DNA of 47,227 nucleotides, taken from assembly GCA_016649995.1 (NCBI GenBank), contig JAENWJ010000009.1, positions 1 to 47,227 of the forward strand, read 5' to 3'. Position numbers and translations under genes: made by a program. This document shows positions 8,671-16,896 of the stretch, piece after piece. Under the pieces are notes generated by a model that worked only from the letters and a program-made list of their open reading frames with translations, did no database searches and was not told the origin of the DNA. Each line of letters begins with the position of its first letter. Position 1 is the first letter of the stretch. The DNA is from Peptostreptococcaceae bacterium. GTDB taxonomy: Bacteria; Bacillota; Clostridia; Peptostreptococcales; BM714.

Positions 8671-9993
8671 TTATTTTGTTTTCCTTCGCTTGGAAATGAT
8701 TTCCCTTTTGGCCATTCTAATGGAATGGAGCAACGGCCGTTTCGAAGGACAAATGAAAGAACACGAACCGCATTCAATGCAATCCATGGCATTATATTTT
8801 TCCGCCATATCGAACATTCCATTCAATGAGTAGGCACTAATTGCAAACGGTTGAACAAATGAAGGACATATATCTACACATTTGCCGCATCTTATGCAAG
8901 GATTGTATTCAGGCAATCTTGCTTGTTCTTCCGTAAACACCAATACACCGGATGTAGTCTTAGTTGAGGGTAGATTGTCAGTAAACTGCGCAAAACCCAT
9001 CATTGGTCCTCCAAGAATGAGTTTTCCGGGATCGCCTTTGTATCCTCCGGCTTGGGCAACAATTTCACTTATTCTTGTCCCATTCTTTATCATAATATTT
9101 TTAGGTTCGACTATTCCATCGCCTGTAACAGTACAAATCCTTTCAATCAAAGGCATTCCTGTTCTTATTGCCTTGGATATTGCCGACATTGTTGCCACAT
9201 TGCTCACAACAGCTCCTGCATCCATTGGAAGCGCTCCCGAAGGGACTTCCCTTTGCGAGCATGCATAAATCAGCTGTTTTTCTCCGCCTTGAGGATATTT
9301 TGTCTTGACTGTCACAACTTGAATGCCCGGATATTCCTTTGCCGCTTCTTTCACAGAAAGAACTGCATCCATTTTATTATTTTCAATGGCTATGTAAGCC
9401 TTTTCAAGTCCCAACACCTTCATCACAGCCCTTAAGCCGTAAACAACATCTTCCGGAGTCTCAAGCATCAAACGATGGTCCGCAGTCAGGTAGGGCTCAC
9501 ACTCGGCGCCGTTTACTATTAGCACGTCGATTTTCTTGTCCGGAGGCGGCGACAGTTTAACCCTTGTAGGAAAGCCTGCTCCACCCATGCCGACAATGCC
9601 TGCTTCGTTGATGATATCTAGAATTTCTTTCGGCTCAAGCGTCTCGACATCACCCTTTGGAACAACACTCTCATGGATTTCATTCAATCCATCGGACTCG
9701 ATTACAACGCAAGTTCCAGTTCCGTTGATAATCATCCTTTTTTCAATTTTCTTCACCGTTCCGGAAACACTGCTATGAACTGGCGCAGATACGAATCCGC
9801 CCGCTTCACCAATTTTCTGCCCAACCTTGACTTTTTCGCCAACTTCTACGATTGCCTGGCAAGGTGCGCCGATATGTTGCTGAAGGGGAATTACTACTGT
9901 TTCAGGTTCCAAAGCCTTCTCCACCGGCAAATGCTCTGTCATCGATTTGCTGTGCGGAGGATGAATGCCTCCCCTGAAAGATAAAAGATTCAT
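8671..9993 (-). CDS. rnfC: Rnf complex subunit RnfC (NADH-binding)
   Basis: 440-residue peripheral subunit that exchanges electrons with NAD+/NADH. It has an N-terminal barrel/hammerhead region and a flavin/NADH-binding motif G-M-G-G-A-G-F-P-T-R near residue 135. A NuoF-like core follows, then two C-terminal [4Fe-4S] motifs (C-I-R-C-G-K-C and C-I-E-C-G-S-C). First gene of rnfCDGEAB. GGGGTGAG precedes the ATG. The 193 nt upstream hold AT-rich possible promoter elements (a TATAAT on the minus strand near 10036) with no convincing -35. A T9 run at about 10090 has no stem in front of it, so read-through from the upstream signalling cassette is possible. Confidence 0.97.
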   Translation of the reverse strand: MNLLSFRGGIHPPHSKSMTEHLPVEKALEPETVVIPLQQHIGAPCQAIVEVGEKVKVGQKIGEAGGFVSAPVHSSVSGTVKKIEKRMIINGTGTCVVIESDGLNEIHESVVPKGDVETLEPKEILDIINEAGIVGMGGAGFPTRVKLSPPPDKKIDVLIVNGAECEPYLTADHRLMLETPEDVVYGLRAVMKVLGLEKAYIAIENNKMDAVLSVKEAAKEYPGIQVVTVKTKYPQGGEKQLIYACSQREVPSGALPMDAGAVVSNVATMSAISKAIRTGMPLIERICTVTGDGIVEPKNIMIKNGTRISEIVAQAGGYKGDPGKLILGGPMMGFAQFTDNLPSTKTTSGVLVFTEEQARLPEYNPCIRCGKCVDICPSFVQPFAISAYSLNGMFDMAEKYNAMDCIECGSCSFICPSKRPLLHSIRMAKREIISKRRKTK

Positions 9994-10186
9994 TGCTACT
10001 CACCCCTTTATAAATAGTTGTCACATATATATTTATTATATCGCTATATAATTTACAATATAAGTAATATCATGCGCTCAAAAAACACAAAAAAAAAGCA
10101 TCTAATCCATTAACATAGTATCTTTAAAGGTTTTCAAAGTCAATCATTGTTAATTGCATAACAAGCATTTGATGGACTCGGGAAGA

Positions 10187-10732
10187 TCATTGTCTTATGT
10201 TTTTAAGTCCCTCTCTCAAATAATCCCTTATCCAGCAAATCACATCCACATTATTCAAAGGTACGTCTTCTCCTAATATTTCCTTTATTTCTTTAGTGTC
10301 CAATGTGAAACATTTTTCGTTAATCCAGTGTTTGTATATGAAATCTATTTCTATATCCGATATTACGGCTGTCACAATCGTATCAACAATGTTACCGAGA
10401 GGAGCACGATCTATATGGTCATATCTGAATGAAACTTCAAGAATAGTTCCCTTGCCAATTTCAGATGTCATTTCAAATTTTCCATCGCAATTTTCAGCTG
10501 CAAATTTCATCATGGGAATTCCCAGACCTACTCTTCGGGTTATCCTGCTTGTATAGAATGGATCCGTAACTTTTGCGAGTGTTTCAGCATCCATTCCTCT
10601 ACCGTCGTCCTTGACACAAATCTCCAAAACATTTTTTTCTATTTTTTCTCGAATCTCTATCTCCACTAAAGTAGAATCCGCATGAATCGAATTCTGCGCA
10701 ATATCCAATATGTTCATTGACAATTCCTTCAT
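10187..10732 (-). CDS. HATPase_c-domain ATP-binding protein of hydrogenase-sensor cassette
   Basis: 181 residues. The GHKL ATPase fold carries an N-box (L-D-I-A-Q-N-S-I-H-A near residue 9), G1 box (K-D-D-G-R-G-M-D near 42) and G2 box (G-L-G-I-P-M near 69). There is no dimerisation/phosphoacceptor His domain and no membrane segment, so it is a stand-alone kinase-like ATPase rather than a full sensor kinase. The C-terminal 80 residues have no motif I recognise. It overlaps the PHP gene by 4 nt and is the last gene of the cassette, 193 nt before rnfC. Partner and substrate are unknown; a signalling role is inferred from neighbours. Confidence 0.85.
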   Translation of the reverse strand: MKELSMNILDIAQNSIHADSTLVEIEIREKIEKNVLEICVKDDGRGMDAETLAKVTDPFYTSRITRRVGLGIPMMKFAAENCDGKFEMTSEIGKGTILEVSFRYDHIDRAPLGNIVDTIVTAVISDIEIDFIYKHWINEKCFTLDTKEIKEILGEDVPLNNVDVICWIRDYLREGLKNIRQ

Positions 10733-11460
10733 TTGGCATCCCCTTTACTACTTTTTCTTAGCGCCTTGAATATGCTTTTAATACTAATGTCTTCAACTTC
10801 GAGCCAATGGTCTCTCTCCGAAATATCATGCAGATAATGGGCGTCCGAATTGAATATATACCGGTAGTTTTTGTACATTGGATTTTTGCCAATGAACTTT
10901 TCAAGCGTAGTCATTTTATAAAGCTCCAATGCATCCACATTCAAATCCGGCGAAATGAACCCTAGGTTGGATATTAGGCTAAATGCTTTCTTATCTATAT
11001 GGGCCGGTATAGCAAGCCCCTCATAGTGATGGGCCAATTCAACCAATGCGTAAATGCTTAAATCTACAGAATGTATCAACAGACGTTTTTCCTCACCTAT
11101 CAGTCTGTCATCCTCATCTAGAATCAACTGACGCCCCAAAATTTCTTCACGATTCGGAAGCCATTCGAAATGGGTGTTCAGCTCCTTTCCGAAGGCTTCA
11201 ATTTTTTCAATGGTTTCAAATAAGCAAAGCACATGAACTTCCTCTTTGGTTTGCACTTCCATTCCGGGAATAACGATGATCCCGTTCCTACGGCCCAGAG
11301 CCGTGCACGCAGAGCAGTTTGCGGCGATATTGTGGTCTGTTAACGCTATTGCGTCAAGCTTTTTCAGCATTGCCATATTTATTATGTTATTGGGAGTCAT
11401 ATCCTCATCGCCACATGGTGAAAGCGCCGAATGGATATGAAAGTCATAATACAGCTTCAT
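10729..11460 (-). CDS. PHP-domain phosphoesterase
   Basis: 243-residue PHP-fold metal-dependent phosphoesterase. The expected metal-ligand motifs appear in order: F-H-I-H-S near residue 7, L-T-D-H-N near 40, E-V-H-V-L near 73, P-A-H-I-D near 150 and N-S-D-A-H near 205. An S-P-C-G stretch after the first motif is typical of the subgroup found beside [FeFe]-hydrogenase-like genes. Substrate unknown. Overlaps of 4 nt with both neighbouring genes indicate tight translational coupling within the cassette. Confidence 0.88.
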   Translation of the reverse strand: MKLYYDFHIHSALSPCGDEDMTPNNIINMAMLKKLDAIALTDHNIAANCSACTALGRRNGIIVIPGMEVQTKEEVHVLCLFETIEKIEAFGKELNTHFEWLPNREEILGRQLILDEDDRLIGEEKRLLIHSVDLSIYALVELAHHYEGLAIPAHIDKKAFSLISNLGFISPDLNVDALELYKMTTLEKFIGKNPMYKNYRYIFNSDAHYLHDISERDHWLEVEDISIKSIFKALRKSSKGDAK

Positions 11461-11792
11461 TTTAGTCCCAGCTCATTAAGATTGCAAGCCAATGTAAAGC
11501 TGTCCAGTTCCGAAGTGCAAACAACTATGTTTTCTTCATCTGCTTTCGCCAAGGTTTCTTCTTCGATCTCAATTGACTCCGGCACAATAATCATCGGAAT
11601 TTCCAGAAGCGATGCCACGGCGATAATGTTAAGGTGGGTCTGTACCGTAATCCAAATATCTCCCTTGCTTCCGTTGGCCATGACCCAACTCAGAAGATCG
11701 CAGATATAAACCCCGTTAACAGTTTTGAGTGAGTCTTTTTCGCCACTAACTTGATTCAATTTTAATTCCTCGATAATCTCTTTGATAATCAT
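11457..11792 (-). CDS. Small DRTGG/HPr-kinase-N-terminal-like protein
   Basis: 111 residues with no kinase P-loop. The sequence follows the pattern of the small serine-kinase-like or DRTGG-type proteins of this cassette: a V-x-G-V-Y-I-C-D-L-L-S-W-V-M motif near residue 27, W-I-T-V-Q-T-H-L-N-I near 47, and a segment predicting alternating beta strands and helices with L-E-I-P-M-I-I-V-P-E. It probably binds a ligand or another cassette protein rather than catalysing. It overlaps the hydrogenase-like gene and the PHP gene by 4 nt each. Family placement is partly by context. Confidence 0.7.
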   Translation of the reverse strand: MIIKEIIEELKLNQVSGEKDSLKTVNGVYICDLLSWVMANGSKGDIWITVQTHLNIIAVASLLEIPMIIVPESIEIEEETLAKADEENIVVCTSELDSFTLACNLNELGLK

Positions 11793-13054
11793 TTTTTAGC
11801 CTCCTGTCCTTTTCTTATTATGCAGTCGTCGATTGAAGCTTCCCCACGCACGATGTCCTCTGCCAATGCCCTGCAACTTGGAGCACCACATGTCCCGCAG
11901 TCTATTCCAGGAAGCTGCTTGTATATCTGCTCAATCATATCCATTTTGTTGATGGCAACTCTTATGTCCGAATCCAGTTTCATTACATTTTTTGGCTTTA
12001 TGTCGTCAATCCAATCCTTCATTTCCAAATTAATGATTTCTAAAGCTTTGGCTTTATCGATTGCTTCGAACTGGCTCTCTCCTATCTCTTCGGAAATACG
12101 CCTGATTCTCGCTTTTGCGATAAATGAATTCTCCATTGTCAGCGGTCCGCCTATGCATCCGTTCACACAGGCATATCCCTCGAAAAAGTCCACATCGTTG
12201 AGTTTTCCAAGCTCCATTCCTTCCAACACCTCGATGACATTTTCGACGCCGTCCACAGCAAGATAATTTTTTGCTTTGATGCTATAGCTTTGACCGTTTG
12301 CCTTTGCCCACCCTATGCCTATGCTCGATGAATTCTGAATTTGTTTCCTTATTTCTACATCAGGATAAAGCTTCAATATCTTCGAATAGACCGATTCTAT
12401 TGAAATGGCCCTGTCCACATATGACTTCCTTATTCCGACCGGATTCTTTATGCTTGTTATTTTTGCCGGGCATTCCGTTATGTAGAATGTCCCTATCTCA
12501 TCCATCGACAGGCCGGTCTTCTCCATCGCTTCTCGTTTAGCAAGCCTTGCAGCTATTTCCATTGGAGTCTCAAGTTTTATTATCCTATCGATAAGAGACG
12601 GAAATCTTATTTGTATCAACCTGATTATTGCCGGGCACAGCGTCGAAATGAGAGGGCCGTCTTGTTCTTTGTTTTCCAGTCTGTCCTTCAAGGCTATGGA
12701 AAGATAATCAGCAGCCTTAGCTACGTCATAGACTTCATCAAACCCCAAATTGTAAAAAGAGTTGAATATCTTGTTTATTTCCTTGTTTAAATGGAATTGC
12801 CCATAAATTGGAATGGAAACCAGCGCGACATTATATTTGTAGTATTTCATATCCGACAATTCGTCAGTCAACGCTCTTTTTGCATGGTAGGGACAAACCC
12901 TTATGCATTCCCCACAATCTATACATCGTTCATTGATAATTTCAGCTTTGCCATTACGCAAGCGTATAGCTTCAGTAGGACATCTTTTCAAGCAATTTGT
13001 GCATCCGTTGCATTTAGTTATATCCAAATTGACTGAATGCCAATAATTTTCCAT
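11789..13054 (-). CDS. Sensory-type [FeFe]-hydrogenase-like iron-sulfur protein
   Basis: 421 residues. Two N-terminal [4Fe-4S] motifs (Cys 15/18/21/25 and 44/47/50/54) precede an H-cluster domain. L1 reads S-T-L-C-P (137-141): the cluster-binding Cys140 is kept, but the proton-relay Cys of canonical T-S-C-C-P is Leu139. L2 reads E-C-P-A-K (194-198) with Cys195 and Lys198 kept. L3 has Cys296 and Cys300 but Y in place of the usual Met and G-G-P in place of G-G-G-Q. The C-terminus carries an Fe-S domain (C-G-T-C-G-A-P-S-C near 390). All four H-cluster cysteines survive, so a cluster could assemble, but efficient turnover is unlikely. This fits putative sensory (group C/D) hydrogenases. ATG at 13054 is 6 nt from GGAGGT. 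Confidence 0.85.
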   Translation of the reverse strand: MENYWHSVNLDITKCNGCTNCLKRCPTEAIRLRNGKAEIINERCIDCGECIRVCPYHAKRALTDELSDMKYYKYNVALVSIPIYGQFHLNKEINKIFNSFYNLGFDEVYDVAKAADYLSIALKDRLENKEQDGPLISTLCPAIIRLIQIRFPSLIDRIIKLETPMEIAARLAKREAMEKTGLSMDEIGTFYITECPAKITSIKNPVGIRKSYVDRAISIESVYSKILKLYPDVEIRKQIQNSSSIGIGWAKANGQSYSIKAKNYLAVDGVENVIEVLEGMELGKLNDVDFFEGYACVNGCIGGPLTMENSFIAKARIRRISEEIGESQFEAIDKAKALEIINLEMKDWIDDIKPKNVMKLDSDIRVAINKMDMIEQIYKQLPGIDCGTCGAPSCRALAEDIVRGEASIDDCIIRKGQEAKK

Positions 13055-13067
13055 CAAATTACCTCCA

Positions 13068-13499
13068 TCAAATATTAAAAATCATTTCCACTATAGTATC
13101 CGATCCCTTGGAAGATTCAATACTGAATTGGTCACTTGTTCTTTTCATGTTTGGCAACCCCATGCCTGCACCAAAGCCCATTTCACGTGCTTCATTCGAA
13201 GCCGTAGAAAACCCTTTTGTCATTGCATTCTCAATATTCTCGATACCCTTGCCTTTGTCATGAGCAACAATAATTATTCTATCATGTGAAATTTCTGCTA
13301 TAATTTTTCCGCCTTCCGAATGTATTACTATGTTAATTTCAGACTCATAGGCAGCGATGGCAACCCTTCTTACTATCGTTGAATCAATTCCTATTTGATT
13401 AAGCACCTTTTTAATATTGCTAGATGCAATTCCTGCCTTCGAAAATTCTTCCTTTCCGACTTCGTATTCTAGCTTTATTGTTTTTTCAGTTTCAGCCAT
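13068..13499 (-). CDS. RsbW/RsbT-like ATP-binding protein
   Basis: 143-residue stand-alone GHKL ATPase resembling anti-sigma-factor kinases. The N-box is near residue 52 (A-A-Y-E-S-E-I-N-I-V-I-H), the G1 box is D-K-G-K-G-I near 80, and the G2 box is G-F-G-A-G-M-G-L-P near 107. No membrane or receiver domain. In the family such proteins phosphorylate anti-anti-sigma factors or act in partner switching; none of those partners is in the window, so the target is unknown. It is 13 nt upstream of the hydrogenase-like gene and follows the DRTGG gene by 4 nt. GAAGGGGATT precedes the ATG. Confidence 0.85.
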   Translation of the reverse strand: MAETEKTIKLEYEVGKEEFSKAGIASSNIKKVLNQIGIDSTIVRRVAIAAYESEINIVIHSEGGKIIAEISHDRIIIVAHDKGKGIENIENAMTKGFSTASNEAREMGFGAGMGLPNMKRTSDQFSIESSKGSDTIVEMIFNI

Positions 13500-13503
13500 A
13501 TAA

Positions 13504-13860
13504 TCAATCCCCTTCTATTTTAATCCCATTAAGTCCGTTCTTGTAAAGCAAACCGCTTGCCTCAAACAAAGTGTGCTTGACCCCCATCAAAACCATTTTC
13601 TTTTCTTTCGCCAATCTGCATACCTCTTCATTGGGCCTTTTACCTCTAACGAAGACAATATTTGATAAATCCAGCATTTCAGCTGTTCTTATGACCTGCA
13701 AATTGGTAAGGCCAGTCAAAAGAAGAACCTTATCATCGACAAAAGCTAAAACATCGCTCATTAGATCACATGAAAAAGCAACCTCCACACTCCTGTCCAT
13801 ATATTCATCTCCAGACAATATTTCAGCACCCAGTATTTCTTTCGCTTCTCTCAGTAACAT
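13504..13860 (-). CDS. DRTGG-domain protein
   Basis: 118-residue protein of the DRTGG type. The stretch D-L-M-S-D-V-L-A-F near residue 32 and L-L-L-T-G-L-T-N-L-Q-V-I-R-T-A near 46 match the family; L-T-G replaces the eponymous tract. DRTGG domains are regulatory ligand-binding modules found beside CBS domains and in phosphotransacetylase-like proteins. ATG at 13860 is chosen over an upstream TTG because AAGGGGG lies 6 nt before it and the family begins at about M-L-L-R-E-A. It starts 26 nt after the SPOR-like gene and is followed by the RsbW-like gene. Ligand unknown. Confidence 0.82.
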   Translation of the reverse strand: MLLREAKEILGAEILSGDEYMDRSVEVAFSCDLMSDVLAFVDDKVLLLTGLTNLQVIRTAEMLDLSNIVFVRGKRPNEEVCRLAKEKKMVLMGVKHTLFEASGLLYKNGLNGIKIEGD

Positions 13861-13886
13861 TACAATCCCCCTTGGACTCGCATTAT

Positions 13887-14732
13887 TCAATGCATATAAA
13901 GCTCTGATAAATCCGCCATAAAGCTTCTATATTCCAATCCGGTCGCCTTTTGAAAAGCTTTGCCAAGTGATTCATACCAAGCGCCAAGACTCCCAATGAA
14001 AATATCATCAGAATCTAGTTTTTCAACCCTCTGCCGCATGCTTTCTATTTCCGCAATACCCTTTATAATTTTTCCACTTAACGCTTCGCGAGTCAGATTC
14101 GAATTCAAATAATCAATATAGCCGGTCTGTATCTCTCCAATTATTGAAAGTGCCCTCTCATAGTCTTTTATGCAAACAACTGACTTTTCCTCTTCATTCT
14201 CAGGATATGAAACTTGAATCGTTCTTTCTATTTTAAACAAGAACGCATCTCCCACTATTTCCTTTGCTACACCCTTGAAATATTCGCCAAGCGCACTGTT
14301 TTCATACACAAAATTAAGCACCTTGAAATTATTTTCCTTCAGAATGACTCCGAACTCTCCATTTTCTTTCAACTCTTTCAAAAATGTTTCGGCATTTTCT
14401 ATCGATGAAAAGCCTCCCAATTGATATGCATACAGGTTCACATTTATTTGTTTAGTCTTTTTCTCTATTTGTAAATCTCTATCGTCAGCATCAACTTTTT
14501 CGGTTTCTTTCGCTTCAAGCTCCTCATCGAATTCTTCAACAAGACTTAATTCACTCACCGGTTCACTTAATTGTGTTGTTTCCTCCTTGTCATTTCCAGC
14601 CAGCATGAATTTCACACCGTAAAACCCAATTAAAGCAGAAAACACACAAAGAATTAAGATTGTAAGAATAATTCTGCTCGTTTTGTTTCTTTTGTTTCTT
14701 TTGTTTCTTTTGTCTTTGTATCTTTTAGTCAT
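13887..14732 (-). CDS. Membrane-anchored SPOR-like protein with basic N-terminal repeat
   Basis: 281 residues. A very basic N-terminus with K-R-N repeated three times is followed by one membrane helix (about residues 20-42), an acidic linker (about 50-90), then a segment (about 97-150) whose Y-A-Y-Q-L-G-G-F-x-S-x-E-N-A-E pattern resembles a SPOR peptidoglycan-binding domain. The remainder is helical with no known motif. The K-R-N run is encoded by a 9-bp tandem repeat. Topology predicts a type II protein with its body outside. It lies 35 nt after hemZ and 26 nt before the DRTGG gene. Whether it belongs to the signalling cassette or only precedes it is not clear. GAGGTGAT precedes the ATG. Confidence 0.75.
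   Translation of the reverse strand: MTKRYKDKRNKRNKRNKTSRIILTILILCVFSALIGFYGVKFMLAGNDKEETTQLSEPVSELSLVEEFDEELEAKETEKVDADDRDLQIEKKTKQINVNLYAYQLGGFSSIENAETFLKELKENGEFGVILKENNFKVLNFVYENSALGEYFKGVAKEIVGDAFLFKIERTIQVSYPENEEEKSVVCIKDYERALSIIGEIQTGYIDYLNSNLTREALSGKIIKGIAEIESMRQRVEKLDSDDIFIGSLGAWYESLGKAFQKATGLEYRSFMADLSELYMH
14682..14712 (-). repeat. In-frame 9-bp tandem repeat
   Basis: Three near-perfect direct copies of a 9-bp unit (plus-strand GTTTCTTTT) within the 5' end of the SPOR-like gene, encoding K-R-N repeats, with a fourth degenerate copy beside it. Because the unit is a multiple of three, copy-number changes would add or remove K-R-N without shifting frame. Confidence 0.8.
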
Positions 14733-14767
14733 ATCATCACCTCTGCATCGTTAATATTATATCACAT

Positions 14768-16249
14768 TTACCTGCCTATATTATCCATGGTTTTTTTTGT
14801 ACTCTTTTTTCTCTCTGCCATTTCAACCGGCGACCTTATATAATCCCTGACCTGCTTGTAGTTTGCCGCCCTTAAAATCCTATTTTCCTCAAGGGATACG
14901 AATTTTGTCATTACGCCTGATCCGAATGCTATTACCGACTGCAGGTCGTTCATCATTTGTATGTTGTATAGGCAAGCCTTACCAAGCTTTGCATATCCTA
15001 TGTTTTCCATGTTTCCAAGCATATACTTCTGACGATACATGTAATAAGGCTCCATTCCTAATGAAGTTGCTCCATTTTCCGCAAGGGCTATCATTTTCCT
15101 CACTGTTTCTTCATCCGGCAATATACTCATAACAGAACTCTTTCTCATTTCAGCATTCTTTTTCAGTGCCAGTGTATGAACCGTCAAGTTGTCCGGATTG
15201 ATATTGTTAACAGCTTCCATCGTTCTGCTCATTTCATAAAGTCTTTCTCCCGGAAGCCCTACTATAAGATCCATATTTACAGATTGGAAGGCATATGGCC
15301 TCACCATCTCCCATACCCTATTAACATCTTCCGACGTATGTCCCCTTTTTACAATTTCTAGGGTCTTGTCGTTGAACGTTTGTGGATTTATGCTTATCCT
15401 ATCCACCCCTCTATTCTTCAATACTGACAGTTTTTCCTCATTTATTGTATCTGGACGCCCAGCCTCTACCGTAAATTCCTTGAGTCCATTTAAGTTGAAT
15501 GTGCCATGAATGACATCCATTATTTCATTGAGCAGTTTTGCGGAAAGTTCCGTAGGTGTGCCCCCTCCAATGTAAATAGTTTCTATTTCGAAAGGTTCGA
15601 TTTCAGATGCATAATGTCTTATTTCATCAGTGAGAGCCTTGACATACGCAGTTTTAATGTCTTCCCCCGCATTTGCCATTGTCGGGAAGGAACAATACAG
15701 GCATTTGCTCGGGCAAAACGGAATTCCTATGTAGATTGAGATTTTTTTTGGATCGGGAGGATAAAGAAATTCATGTTCAATACTAGCCACATTCATAACC
15801 AAATTAATTTTTTCGTCAGAAATAAGATAATCATTTTTCAGCTTCAATCTTACTCTTTCAGGTTTCATGCCATCTTTAATCATTTCATGCACAAGTTTTG
15901 AAGGCTTTATTCCCGTTAGTGTTCCCCATGGCAAAACGATTCCGCTATTCTCGCCTAAAACGGCTTTGACTATTAAAAATTTCAGCCGCCTTCGCACTTG
16001 TTTTTTATTCTCGCGTTCATCCTTTGAAAAAAGTTTAACAGATTCGCATTTTTCAAAAATTCTATTTTCTCTGTCCTTCCAAAAAACTTTGACATTGCAA
16101 TAATTCTCTTCTTTGCTGTGAAAAATAGCCAACAAGGGACCGCATACATCATGGTCCCTTGTTGTTTCTAATTTTTCTGTTTTAAAAATTGCTTTTGCCA
16201 AAGCTTCTATATCGTATCTAAACGTCGAATCCGTCATATATATTTTCAT
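14768..16249 (-). CDS. hemZ: Coproporphyrinogen dehydrogenase-like radical SAM protein HemZ
   Basis: 493-residue HemN/HemZ-family radical SAM enzyme. An N-terminal about 160-residue extension with W-G-x-L-T-G-I-K-P-S-K marks HemZ. It is followed by the radical-SAM motif C-P-S-K-C-L-Y-C-S-F near residue 178, the Y-I-G-G-G-T-P-T motif near 226, and the HemN-type C-terminal region. Classical HemN oxidises coproporphyrinogen III without oxygen, but HemZ function is less certain, and the window has no other haem genes. The start ATG at 16249 lies 1 nt beyond the stop of the MBL gene. Between the MBL hydrolase and the SPOR-like gene, probably within the relA operon. Confidence 0.9.
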   Translation of the reverse strand: MKIYMTDSTFRYDIEALAKAIFKTEKLETTRDHDVCGPLLAIFHSKEENYCNVKVFWKDRENRIFEKCESVKLFSKDERENKKQVRRRLKFLIVKAVLGENSGIVLPWGTLTGIKPSKLVHEMIKDGMKPERVRLKLKNDYLISDEKINLVMNVASIEHEFLYPPDPKKISIYIGIPFCPSKCLYCSFPTMANAGEDIKTAYVKALTDEIRHYASEIEPFEIETIYIGGGTPTELSAKLLNEIMDVIHGTFNLNGLKEFTVEAGRPDTINEEKLSVLKNRGVDRISINPQTFNDKTLEIVKRGHTSEDVNRVWEMVRPYAFQSVNMDLIVGLPGERLYEMSRTMEAVNNINPDNLTVHTLALKKNAEMRKSSVMSILPDEETVRKMIALAENGATSLGMEPYYMYRQKYMLGNMENIGYAKLGKACLYNIQMMNDLQSVIAFGSGVMTKFVSLEENRILRAANYKQVRDYIRSPVEMAERKKSTKKTMDNIGR

Positions 16250-16250
16250 T

Positions 16251-16886
16251 TCACTGATTCCTCATCTGCAATATGAATGGATTGTTTTCTCTTTCATATC
16301 CAATTGATGTTTCGGATCCATGGCCAGGAAAGACCCGCGTCTCGTCAGGAAGTTTCATTAGCTTGTCCATTATTGATGACATAATAGCGCCCATGGAACC
16401 CTTGTCTAAATCCGTTCGTCCTATCGACCCTCGAAAAAGGGTATCTCCTGAAAAAAGAGTGTCCTCGATTTTCAAGCATATTCCACCCGCGGAATGTCCC
16501 GGGGTATGGATTACAAGAGCATTTATTCCGTCCACTGCTATAATGTCGCCATCCCTAAGCAAATCATCTTCAATAAAGCTTATTGCATTTCCTCCGGCTG
16601 TTGCAGACATATTTTTTTCAGCATCATGCAACATATACGCGTCTTTCTTGTGAATAACAATCTTCGCTTCTGTTATGCGTCTAAGCTCTTCGGCTCCGCC
16701 TATATGATCCAAGTGTCCATGCGTAAGCACTATTTTTTTCAAATTCAATTTTCTCTTTCGAAGATATCTTGCAATATCTTCCACATTGCCACCCGGATCC
16801 ACAACTATGGCTTCGTTCAATTGTCCCCCATGTACTATATAGCAATTTGCCGCATATATTCCAGTTACAATACGTTCGATTTGCAT
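16251..16886 (-). CDS. Metallo-beta-lactamase-fold hydrolase (glyoxalase II-like)
   Basis: 211-residue MBL-fold hydrolase with the dinuclear-zinc motif T-H-G-H-L-D-H near residue 56, later H-T-P-G-H-S and F-S-G-D-T-L-F motifs and a terminal F-P-G-H-G. This is the hydroxyacylglutathione-hydrolase-like group common in Firmicutes beside dtd and relA. Clostridia rarely use glutathione, so the substrate is probably another thioester or ester. ATG at 16886, 4 nt after AGGTGGTG, is preferred to upstream in-frame starts that would run into dtd. It lies 10 nt after dtd. Confidence 0.92.
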   Translation of the reverse strand: MQIERIVTGIYAANCYIVHGGQLNEAIVVDPGGNVEDIARYLRKRKLNLKKIVLTHGHLDHIGGAEELRRITEAKIVIHKKDAYMLHDAEKNMSATAGGNAISFIEDDLLRDGDIIAVDGINALVIHTPGHSAGGICLKIEDTLFSGDTLFRGSIGRTDLDKGSMGAIMSSIMDKLMKLPDETRVFPGHGSETSIGYERENNPFILQMRNQ

Positions 16887-16896
16887 TCGGCACCAC

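Noticed and set aside
10080-10140. Terminator between the sensor cassette and rnfC
   Set aside because: There is a T9 run on the minus strand, but I could not find a complementary stem in front of it.
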